Below, one piece after another: positions 7,596 through 17,681 of a DNA stretch of 26,190 nt (its first letter is position 1; each line of letters opens with the position of its first letter). The position numbers were made by a program, and so were the translations under genes. The notes beneath the pieces were generated by a model. The model saw only the letters and a list, made by a program, of their open reading frames with translations. It made no database searches and was not told the DNA's origin. Source of the stretch: DASUFI01 sp036274635 (GTDB taxonomy: Bacteria; Planctomycetota; B15-G4); contig DASUFI010000187.1 of NCBI GenBank assembly GCA_036274635.1, forward strand, positions 1 to 26,190, read 5' to 3'.

Positions 7596-8720
7596 ATGAG
7601 CCGCAGTTCGCCCTCGCCGCGCGGGTCCGCGCGGGTCACCGCCGTGCTGCTCCTGCTGGCGATCGTCGCCAGCTCGTGGTGGCTGGGCGCTCACAGCCGC
7701 TACGCCAGCGACCTCTTCGCCGTCGAGCCGCGGCTCGTGACGCCGCGCGGCGACCTCGCGGCCGACGAGCAGGCGACCATCGAGCTGTTCGAGCGCACCT
7801 GCGACTCGGTGGCCTACATCGAGCCGCTCGAGTCCGTGGACTCGCCCTACACCAACGAGACGCGCCAGTACCCGACGGGCACGGGCAGCGGCTTCGTGTG
7901 GGACACGGCGGGGCACATCGTCACGAACTTCCACGTGGTCGTCGGCGCCAGCGGCGTGCTCGTCACGCTGCACGATGGCCAGCAGTTCGAGGCGCAGCGC
8001 GTGTCCACCTATGCCGACAAGGACATCGCGGTGCTGACCATCGATGCGCCGGCCGGCGCGCTGCACCCCGTCACGCTGGGCAGCAGCCGCGACCTGCTCG
8101 TGGGGCAGAAGGTCTACGCCATCGGCAACCCCTACGGCCTGGACTACACGCTGACGCACGGCATCATCTCGGCCCTCGAGCGCGACATGGAGGGCATCGG
8201 CGGCCGGCGCATCTCGGGCGTGATCCAGACCGACGCGGCCATCAACCCCGGCAACAGCGGCGGGCCGCTGCTGGACAGCGCGGGCCGGCTCATCGGCATG
8301 AACACCATGATCTTCAGCGAGTCGGGCAGCTCGGCCGGCCTCGGCTTCGCGGTGCCCGTGGACACGATCCGCGACGTGGTGACCCGGCTCATCGCCCACG
8401 GCCACATCGTGCGCCCGGGCCTCGGCATCAAGCCGGGGAACCCGGAGGAATCGCAGCGCTTCCGCGTCGACGGCGTGCCCATCCGCTCCGTCGAGAACGA
8501 CAGCGCCGCCGCGCACGCCGGCCTGCGCGGCTACACGCGCCGGCAGGGCCGCACGGTGCCCGGCGACTTCATCCTGGCCGTCGACGGCACGCCCGTGCCC
8601 GACAAGGACGCGCTCATGGACACCCTCGAGCAGAAGCAGGTGGGCCAGACGGTGAAGCTGCGCGTCGTGCGCGACGGGCAGGAGCGCGAGGTCCCCGTCA
8701 CCCTGCAGGAAGTGCCGTGA
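7596..8720 (+). CDS. HtrA/DegP-type trypsin-like serine protease with one PDZ domain
   Basis: 374 aa, membrane-anchored envelope protease for damaged or misfolded proteins. The ATG at 7596 has CAGGAG 4 nt upstream. Residues 13-32 form an uncleaved signal anchor (ARVTAVLLLLAIVASSWWLG). The catalytic triad is visible: His113 in TNFHVV, Asp143 in DKDIAVL and Ser221 in NPGNSGGPLLD. The oxyanion-loop neighbourhood (AIGNPYGLDYTLTHGIISA) is typical. From about 268 (RPGLGIKPG) a single PDZ domain follows, with a longer insert (GLRGYTRRQGRTVPGDFILA) before the usual VDGTPVPDKDAL. The stop codon overlaps the GTG of zwf by 4 nt (GTGA), implying translational coupling. With a single PDZ it is closer to DegS-like proteins than to DegP/DegQ in layout. 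Confidence 0.94.
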   Translation: MSRSSPSPRGSARVTAVLLLLAIVASSWWLGAHSRYASDLFAVEPRLVTPRGDLAADEQATIELFERTCDSVAYIEPLESVDSPYTNETRQYPTGTGSGFVWDTAGHIVTNFHVVVGASGVLVTLHDGQQFEAQRVSTYADKDIAVLTIDAPAGALHPVTLGSSRDLLVGQKVYAIGNPYGLDYTLTHGIISALERDMEGIGGRRISGVIQTDAAINPGNSGGPLLDSAGRLIGMNTMIFSESGSSAGLGFAVPVDTIRDVVTRLIAHGHIVRPGLGIKPGNPEESQRFRVDGVPIRSVENDSAAAHAGLRGYTRRQGRTVPGDFILAVDGTPVPDKDALMDTLEQKQVGQTVKLRVVRDGQEREVPVTLQEVP

Positions 8721-10150
8721 GCCGCGCGCCGGCCCGGACCCGGCCTCGCGCGCCGGCCGTGGCGCAGCCCCGCGCGCAAGGCGATGCCCTCGTGCTCTTC
8801 GGCGCGACGGGCGACCTCGCGCACAAGAAGATCCTGCCCTCGCTCTATGCCCTCGTGCGGCGCGGCCGGCTCGACGTGCCCATCGTGGGCGTGGCCTTCT
8901 CGGGCTGGGACCTCGCGCGCTTCCGCAAGGCCGTCGAGTCCAGCGTTCGCGAGTCGGGCCCGGTGGACCGCAAGGTGCTCGCCCGCCTGCTGGCGCTGCT
9001 GCGCTACGTGGACGGCGACTACAACGACGCCGCGACCTTCCGGGGGCTCGCGCGCGAGCTGGGCGGCGCGCGCCGGCCGGTGCACTACCTCGCCATCCCG
9101 CCCGCGCTCTTCGCCACCGTCATCCAGGCGCTGGGCGCCGCGGGTCTCGCGCGCGGCGCGCGCGTGGTCGTCGAGAAGCCCTTCGGCCGCGACCTCGCCT
9201 CGGCGCGCGAGCTCGACCGCGTCGCGCACTCGGTCTTCCCCGAGAGCGCCATCTACCGCATCGACCACTTCCTCGGGAAGGAGGCGATCGAGAACCTGCT
9301 CTACTTCCGCTTCGCGAACTCCTTCCTCGAGCCCATCTGGAACCGCGACCACGTCGCGAGCGTGCAGGTGACCCTGTCGGAGGACTTCGGCGTCGAGGGG
9401 CGCGGCAACTTCTACGACCGCGTCGGCTGCCTGCGCGACGTGGTCCAGAACCACATGTTCCAGATCGTCGCACTGCTGGCGATGGAGCCGCCGGCGGGCA
9501 GCGGCACGGAGGCGCAGCGCAACGAGAAGGCCAAGGTCTTCCAGGTCATGCGGCCGCTCGCGGCCCGCGACCTCGTGCGCGGGCAGTTCGCCGGCTACCG
9601 CAAGGAGCCCGGCGTCGCGCGCGGCTCCGATACCGAGACCTACTGCGCCCTGCGGCTCTTCATCGACTCGTGGCGCTGGGCGGGCGTGCCGTGGTATCTG
9701 CGCTCAGGCAAGTGCCTGCCCGAGACGGCCGCCGAGGTCGTGGTGCGCCTCAAGCGGCCGCCCCAGCTGGTCTTCGCGGACCCGGGCATCCTCGCCGATC
9801 CCGCCAACGCCCTGCGCTTCCGCCTCGCGCCCAACCCGGCCATCTCGCTGGCCGCACGCGTGAAGTCCGCGGGCGACGGCTTCGTCGGCGAGCCGAAGGA
9901 GCTCATCCTGCTCGAGGCGGGGCACGACGAGCAGTCGCCCTACGAGCGACTCCTCGGCGACGCGCTCGCGGGCCACGGCGCCCTGTTCACGCGGCAGGAC
10001 GCGGTCGAGGCGGCGTGGGCCGTGCTCGACCACGTGCTCGAGCACCACGGTCGCGCGCACCCTTACCGCTGCGGCAGCTGGGGCCCCCAGGCCGCTGACG
10101 CGCTCGTGGCGGCCGACGGCGGCTGGCAGGATCCGGTGCTGTCCACCTGA
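8717..10150 (+). CDS. zwf: Glucose-6-phosphate 1-dehydrogenase
   Basis: 477 aa. Oxidises glucose 6-phosphate to 6-phosphogluconolactone with reduction of NAD(P)+, the entry to the oxidative pentose phosphate and Entner-Doudoroff routes; cytoplasmic. The dinucleotide site GATGDLAHKKILPSLY begins at Gly29. The family signature RIDHFLGKE places Asp183, His184 and Lys188 in the substrate site, and the likely catalytic base is His246 in QNHMFQIV. The C-terminal beta domain is complete (YLRSGKCLPE, then SPYERLLGDALAGHGALFTR). The GTG at 8717 overlaps the protease stop and has GCAGGAAG just upstream. An alternative GTG at 8759 would remove an Arg/Pro-rich 14-residue lead that is probably not conserved. 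Pairing of zwf with an envelope protease in one operon is unusual. Confidence 0.95.
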   Translation: MSRAPARTRPRAPAVAQPRAQGDALVLFGATGDLAHKKILPSLYALVRRGRLDVPIVGVAFSGWDLARFRKAVESSVRESGPVDRKVLARLLALLRYVDGDYNDAATFRGLARELGGARRPVHYLAIPPALFATVIQALGAAGLARGARVVVEKPFGRDLASARELDRVAHSVFPESAIYRIDHFLGKEAIENLLYFRFANSFLEPIWNRDHVASVQVTLSEDFGVEGRGNFYDRVGCLRDVVQNHMFQIVALLAMEPPAGSGTEAQRNEKAKVFQVMRPLAARDLVRGQFAGYRKEPGVARGSDTETYCALRLFIDSWRWAGVPWYLRSGKCLPETAAEVVVRLKRPPQLVFADPGILADPANALRFRLAPNPAISLAARVKSAGDGFVGEPKELILLEAGHDEQSPYERLLGDALAGHGALFTRQDAVEAAWAVLDHVLEHHGRAHPYRCGSWGPQAADALVAADGGWQDPVLST

Positions 10151-10241
10151 GGCCGCCAGCGCAAGATGACAGAACCGGTCCGGCTTGCGGCCAGGCCCGG
10201 GGAATCGGCATCCTCCGACCCAACCAAGGAGGAGTTGAGTC

Positions 10242-11156
10242 ATGCGCGCCACCATCGTCCGGCTCTTGCCGTGCCTGCTGCTGGCCTTGCTGGCCCTGCC
10301 CGTGCATGCCCAGGACGTGTTCCAGGAAGGCAAGCCCATCACGGTGGAGCTGATGAACGGCGACAAGATCTCCGGCATCCTGCAGTCCGCCGACACGAAC
10401 AACCTGGTCATCATGAACGACATCCTCGGCAAGCTCACAATTCCGCGAGCGGCCATGAAGCCGCCGACGGCGCCGGAGCCCGTCAAGCCGGTCGAGCCGT
10501 GGACGGGCAGCTTCGACCTGTCGCTGAGCGGCAGCGAGGGCAACACCGACACGCAGATCTTCCGCACGGAATTGGACATCAAGCACGACGTCGATGAGGG
10601 CGTCGACACCTTCGTGGCCATATACAACCGGTCGGAGACCGACAACACGGCCACCGAGGAGAAGTTCTTCACGCAGCTGCGCCACGAGTGGAAGATCAAG
10701 GAGAGCAAGTGGCGGCCCTTCGTGCAGGGCAGCTACGAGCGGAACCAGTTCACCGACTACGACGCCCTCTACGCGGCCGCGGCCGGCGCCGCCTACCAGT
10801 TCATCGACACGCCCGAGCACAAGGTGCAGGGCCGCCTCGGCGGCGGTCTCTCGCACAAGTCGGGCAGCGACGATCCGGACGTCGACGACAACACGGTCGA
10901 GGCGCTGGTTGGAGGCGACTGGACCTGGCAGATCAACGAGATCTCCAAGTTCTTCCTCTACACCGACGTCTATCCGGCCATCAACCCATCGGGCGGGTTC
11001 CGCTCGATCAGCCGTGTGTCCTACGAGACCAAGGTGGCTCCCGACAGCCCCTGGTACTTGAAGGCCGGCGTGGACCTGTTCCACGACAGCAACGCCGGCG
11101 AGGGCACGGACAAGGACGACTGGAACTACTACCTGGGCCTCGGCCGGGCGTTCTGA
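10242..11156 (+). CDS. DUF481 family outer-membrane beta-barrel protein
   Basis: 304 aa. The ATG at 10242 follows a strong AAGGAGGAG (10228-10236). Signal peptide MRATIVRLLPCLLLALLALP is cut near HAQ (residue 24). Residues about 33-72 form a small beta module (ITVELMNGDKISGILQSA, then LGKLTIPRAAM), as in other DUF481 (YdiY-like) proteins. The rest alternates Tyr/Phe/Trp-rich strands (SFDLSLSGSEGNTDTQIFRT; WKIKESKWRPFVQGSYERN; DDWNYYLGLGRAF) typical of an outer-membrane barrel and ends in Phe, the usual BAM recognition residue. Related proteins are described as salt-induced outer-membrane proteins, but the role is not established. A weak TTGCGG-N18-CATCCT promoter lies at 10185-10214. Hairpins follow the stop. 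Confidence 0.88.
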   Translation: MRATIVRLLPCLLLALLALPVHAQDVFQEGKPITVELMNGDKISGILQSADTNNLVIMNDILGKLTIPRAAMKPPTAPEPVKPVEPWTGSFDLSLSGSEGNTDTQIFRTELDIKHDVDEGVDTFVAIYNRSETDNTATEEKFFTQLRHEWKIKESKWRPFVQGSYERNQFTDYDALYAAAAGAAYQFIDTPEHKVQGRLGGGLSHKSGSDDPDVDDNTVEALVGGDWTWQINEISKFFLYTDVYPAINPSGGFRSISRVSYETKVAPDSPWYLKAGVDLFHDSNAGEGTDKDDWNYYLGLGRAF

Positions 11157-11206
11157 GCCGCGGGACCGCGGCGCCTCGAAACGTGGCGGACCGGCAGAAC
11201 AGCCGG
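11157..11206 (+). terminator. Paired hairpins after the DUF481 gene
   Basis: GCCGCG/CGCGGC (11157-11162 with 11167-11172) around a GGAC tetraloop starts right at the stop codon. A second stem, CCGGC/GCCGG (11191-11195 with 11202-11206), has a 6-nt loop and is followed by CTTG. There is no long U-tract. Probably the transcript 3' end. Confidence 0.4.
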
Positions 11207-11775
11207 CTTGCCCCAATGCATACCGTTATTTCGATGCATGCCCCGCGTCATGTCGGCGGGAGCGTGGGAGTGGCCGGCCGGCTCTGCGGTCGGTAACCCT
11301 CCATCCTCCAGTTGCGGATTGTCCGGCTTGTTGTGGTCGACTCGTGAGACATGCAGTGGTGGGTCCCTCGTCTTTCTCGCTTCGAGACCGCAAGGGGGGC
11401 CGGACTGTTCCGTTCCCTCACTGGTCGCAGGCCGTCGGCCGCTCCACGCCCCCGATCATCGAGGAATCAGGAAGCACACACGCGGCAGCGGGGTGTGAAC
11501 GGCTGGTGCGGCGGCGTCTCGCGGGAGCGTCGCCTCGGGCCCTCACGCCCCGCAGCCGTCGCCCGTAGTCCGGTGCGCGCGGCCTGAGCGCCGCGCGACG
11601 AGCACGGTGGCAGCGCGAGACGATGGCGGCTCGCGCGGCTCCGCGCCCCGGCCGGGCGTGACGTGGACGTGAGCGGGAGCCGCGCAGGGCACGGACGCTG
11701 ACCGTCGCGCGCCGGCCGCGGCGACCGGTCCACTCTGTTCGGCGCCCATGCCCGTGCCGCGCGCGCGAGCCCTGC
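11207..11775. other. AT-richer intergenic stretch without a recognisable gene
   Basis: About 570 bp. By eye 11208-11480 is clearly less GC-rich than all coding DNA here, and its short open frames on both strands give unrecognisable peptides without the local codon bias. It contains two ATGCAT palindromes (11217-11222 and near 11236) and an 8-bp hairpin at 11576-11597. I see no tRNA cloverleaf, riboswitch or transposase. The photolyase relic starts at its right border. Confidence 0.5.
11576..11597. repeat. GC hairpin upstream of the photolyase relic
   Basis: CGCGCGGC (11576-11583) and its exact reverse complement (11590-11597) enclose a 6-nt CTGAGC loop. No T-tract. Role unknown; could be a terminator-like structure or a chance palindrome in GC-rich DNA. 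Confidence 0.5.
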
Positions 11776-12186
11776 TACGAGCGCGCGACGCTGGAGGCCG
11801 CGGCCACGCACGACCCGCTGTGGAACGCCGCGCAGCGCCAGCTGCTGCGCGAGGGCCGCATCCACGATGACCAGCGCATGCTGTGGGGCAAGCAGATCCT
11901 GCAGTGGTCGGAGAGCCCGCGCGCGGCGCTGGCGACGATGATCGAGCGGAACAACCGCTGGGCGCTGGACGGCCGCGACCCGAGCAGCTCCTCGGGCATC
12001 TTCTGGTGTCTCGGGCGCTTCGATCGGCCCTGGCCAGGAGAGCGGCCGGTGTTCGGCACGGTCCGTGACATGAGCAGCGAGAACACGGCGCGCAAGCTGG
12101 ACGTGCGGGCGTACCTCGCCCGGTCCGGCTCCTGCGCGGCAATCCGGCGGGTGGGCCCATGGACGGGCAGCGGCCTCTCGCGCTAG
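11776..12186 (+). pseudogene. 5'-truncated class II CPD photolyase relic (C-terminal ~115 residues)
   Basis: The frame reads YERATLEAAATHDPLWNAAQ and then REGRIHDDQRMLWGKQILQW, NNRWALDGRDPSSSSGIFW, GRFDRPWPGERPVFGTVR and MSSENTARKLDVRAYLA. This is the characteristic C-terminal end of class II deoxyribodipyrimidine photolyases (FAD-binding helical domain). Full-length enzymes have about 450 residues; only the last quarter is present. Homology begins abruptly near 11776, the frame is closed by a stop at 11659-11661, and no N-terminal half is seen in any frame upstream. No proper start or ribosome binding site exists; the only in-frame ATG is 11878, inside the conserved block. In the conserved RIH-xxx-RM segment the middle residues DDQ look atypical. 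The last 20 residues before the TAG look unconserved. A recombination or deletion remnant, not a working enzyme. Confidence 0.85.
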
Positions 12187-12189
12187 CCT
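12184..12189 (+). promoter_or_regulatory. Putative -10 box of the OPT transporter gene
   Basis: CGCTAGCCTGCCC contains TAGCCT, overlapping the photolyase relic's stop codon, 56 nt before the ATG at 12246. It resembles the GGTAGACTGCG boxes at 2363 and 24426; no clear -35. Confidence 0.3.
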
Positions 12190-12245
12190 GCCCGCCCCAC
12201 CCCCGACGCCGCGTCGCCGTCCCGGCCTCCGACGGAGCCACCGAC

Positions 12246-14606
12246 ATGTCCGGATCGAAGTCGCCGACCGAGAAGGAGTTCGACTCCTACATCCCGGCGT
12301 CGACGACGCTTCCCGAGCTCACCATCCTGCCGCTCATCGTCGGCACGCTGCTGGGCGTGGTGTTCGGTGCCTCGTCGCTGTACCTCGTGCTCAAGGTCGG
12401 CCTCACGGTCAGCGCCTCGATCCCGGTCGCGGTCATCTCGATCACGCTGTTCAGGCTGTGGTCCAAGCTGGGCGGGCGCGACGCGACCATCCTCGAGAAC
12501 AACGTGGTGCAGACGGCCGGGTCGGCGGGCGAGTCGATCGCCTTCGGCATCGGCGTGACCATGCCCGCCATCATGATCCTGGGCTTCGATCTCGAGGCCA
12601 CGCGCGTGCTGCTGGTCGCGGTGCTGGGCGGCCTGCTGGGCATCCTCATGATGATCCCGCTGCGGCGCGCGCTCATCGTGGCGCAGCACGGAAAGCTCAA
12701 ATACCCCGAGGGCACGGCCTGCGCCGAAGTGCTCAAGGCCGGCGCCTCGGCCGAGTCGCGCGCGGCGGCCTCGCCCGCGGCCAAGGCCGAGCTCGAGCGG
12801 CTGGGCGGCCAGGCCACCAGCGCCAAGACCATCTTCGCCGGCTTCGGCATCGGCCTCGTGTACAAGGCGCTGAACGTGGCCTTCAAGTTCTGGAAGGACA
12901 CGCCGGAGAAGGTCTTCGGCAAGCCCTTCGCGGCCGGCTCGATCTCGGCCGAGATCTCGCCCGAGCTGCTGGGCGTGGGCTACATCATCGGCCCGCGCAT
13001 CGCCTCGATCATGTGCGCGGGCGGCGTGCTCGCCTACCTGGTGCTGATCCCGGCCATCAAGTACTTCGGCGAGGGACTGCTGGGGCCGCTGGCGCCGGAG
13101 ACGACGCGCCTGATCAAGGACATGTCGCCGGGACAGATCCGGTCGGCCTACATCCTGTACATCGGCGCGGGCGCGGTGGCCGCGGGCGGCATCATCAGCC
13201 TCGGGCGCTCGCTGCCCACGATCTGGCACGGGCTGCGCGAGGGCCTCAAGGACCTGCGCGGCGGCGCGGCGGGGCGCCTGGCGATGATGCGCACCGACCG
13301 CGACCTGTCGATGAAGTTCGTGCTCATGGGCTGCTTCGCGCTGGTCGCGGTCATCGCGCTGGCCAGCCCGCTGTACGTGGGCGGCACGGGCCTCGCGGCG
13401 CGCATCGTCGCGTCGTTCCTGATCGTGATCCTCGGCTTCCTGTTCGTGACGGTCTCCTCGCGCCTCACCGGCGAGATCGGCTCGTCCTCCAACCCGATCT
13501 CGGGCATGACGGTGGCGACGCTGCTGGTCACGTGCCTCGTCTTCCTCGCGATCGGCTGGACCGGCTCGTCCTACTACGTGACGGCGCTGTCCATCGGCGC
13601 CATCGTGTGCATCGCGTCATCGAACGGCGGCTCGACGTCGCAGGACCTCAAGACCGGCTACCTCGTCGGCGCCACGCCGCGCGCGCAGCAGATCGCGATC
13701 CTGATCGGCGCGCTGGCCTCGGCCGTGGTGCTCGGGCCCATCCTGCTGACGCTGAACTCGGCCGCCGCGGTGTACGTCCCGCGCATCAGCCAGGAGCCCG
13801 ACCCGTCCGTCACGACCATGGTCGACGGCCACCGCGCGCTGAAGTCCGTGGAGAACTGGCCCGCGGACCTGCACTTCGACGCGGCGCAGCTGAAGGACAA
13901 GGAGAGCTACGAGGGGCGCGAGTACTTCGTGGTCCAGCACACCGAGGCCGGCGGCGCCACGGCGGAGCGCTACCTCGTGGACGAGAAGGGCGCGCCGCAG
14001 TTCCTCGTGGACCCGGGCATCAACGGCACGCACCACTACACGGCCGACGGCCTGCACGAGGTGAAGAAGTTCGACGCCCCCAAGGCCACGCTGATGTCCT
14101 ACATCATCAAGGGCATCCTCAACCGCGAGCTGCCGTGGGGCCTCGTGCTGCTGGGCGTGATGATCTCGCTCGTGCTCGAGATGTCGGGCATCTCGTCGCT
14201 GGCTTTCGCCGTCGGCGTATACCTGCCGCTCTCGTCCTCGAGCCCGATCTTCATCGGCGGCATGGTGCGCTGGCTGGTGGACCGCTACATCCGCAAGAAG
14301 CACGCCGGCAAGAACCTGTCCGAGGACGAGCTGGTGGCCGAGGGCGACAAGAGCCCCGGCGTGCTGATGGCCTCGGGCTACATCGCCGGCGGCGCCATCG
14401 CGGGCATCCTCATCGCCTTCATGGCCGGCGTGCCGTTCATGCAGGGCTTCAACGACCGTCTCGACGCCGTGGCCGAAGGCAATCCCCTGGTCAACGGGCC
14501 CAGCGCCGACCTGCTCTCCTGCCTGCCCTTCCTGCTGCTGATGGTGCTGCTGTACCTCGTGGGCCGCGAGCTGATCCTCAGGCCCAAGGCCTCGGCCCGC
14601 TCGTGA
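12246..14606 (+). CDS. OPT family oligopeptide transporter
   Basis: 786 aa polytopic inner-membrane carrier of the OPT superfamily, which imports oligopeptides or, in some members, metal chelates, driven by proton symport. Diagnostic segments are TTLPELTILPLIVGTLLGVV near the N-terminus, ENNVVQTAGSAGESIAFGIG, KLKYPEGTACAEVLKAG and CIASSNGGSTSQDLKTGYLV, each between long hydrophobic helices. Bacterial members I recall are roughly 600-700 residues. Here a hydrophilic block of about 100 residues (about 510-617, from SQEPDPSVTTMVDGHRALKS to HEVKKFDAPKATLM) interrupts the helices before the last membrane cluster (LEMSGISSLAFAVGVYLPLS). The ATG at 12246 has a modest CGGAG upstream. The M16 metallopeptidase gene follows after 56 nt, probably in the same transcript. 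Confidence 0.93.
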   Translation: MSGSKSPTEKEFDSYIPASTTLPELTILPLIVGTLLGVVFGASSLYLVLKVGLTVSASIPVAVISITLFRLWSKLGGRDATILENNVVQTAGSAGESIAFGIGVTMPAIMILGFDLEATRVLLVAVLGGLLGILMMIPLRRALIVAQHGKLKYPEGTACAEVLKAGASAESRAAASPAAKAELERLGGQATSAKTIFAGFGIGLVYKALNVAFKFWKDTPEKVFGKPFAAGSISAEISPELLGVGYIIGPRIASIMCAGGVLAYLVLIPAIKYFGEGLLGPLAPETTRLIKDMSPGQIRSAYILYIGAGAVAAGGIISLGRSLPTIWHGLREGLKDLRGGAAGRLAMMRTDRDLSMKFVLMGCFALVAVIALASPLYVGGTGLAARIVASFLIVILGFLFVTVSSRLTGEIGSSSNPISGMTVATLLVTCLVFLAIGWTGSSYYVTALSIGAIVCIASSNGGSTSQDLKTGYLVGATPRAQQIAILIGALASAVVLGPILLTLNSAAAVYVPRISQEPDPSVTTMVDGHRALKSVENWPADLHFDAAQLKDKESYEGREYFVVQHTEAGGATAERYLVDEKGAPQFLVDPGINGTHHYTADGLHEVKKFDAPKATLMSYIIKGILNRELPWGLVLLGVMISLVLEMSGISSLAFAVGVYLPLSSSSPIFIGGMVRWLVDRYIRKKHAGKNLSEDELVAEGDKSPGVLMASGYIAGGAIAGILIAFMAGVPFMQGFNDRLDAVAEGNPLVNGPSADLLSCLPFLLLMVLLYLVGRELILRPKASARS

Positions 14607-14662
14607 TGCGCCGCGTCACCGTCCCCCCGCATTCCTCCTCTCCGCGCCCGGAGCCGCTCCTC

Positions 14663-17605
<2,943 letters not shown>

Positions 17606-17621
17606 CGAGACGCGCGGGGCG

Positions 17622-17661
17622 GCCTCCGGATCCTGGGGAGGCAGCCGGGACATTCCCCGGC
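17622..17661 (+). terminator. Two hairpins between the M16 and FG-GAP genes
   Basis: GCCTCC/GGAGGC (17622-17627 with 17637-17642, 9-nt loop) is followed by GCCGGG/CCCGGC (17644-17649 with 17656-17661, 6-nt loop). There is no U-tract. They fill most of the 76-nt gap, so termination or attenuation before the FG-GAP gene is plausible. Confidence 0.4.
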
Positions 17662-17681
17662 CGCCCCCACCGGAAGCCGCC

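Noticed and set aside
11208..11587. Short open frames in the intergenic region after the DUF481 gene
   Set aside because: Peptides have no recognisable similarity, lack ribosome binding sites and do not show the codon bias of neighbouring genes.
12458..14662. Upstream extension of the M16 reading frame through the OPT gene
   Set aside because: Out-of-frame shadow of OPT; the lipoprotein signal at 14663 marks the true start.
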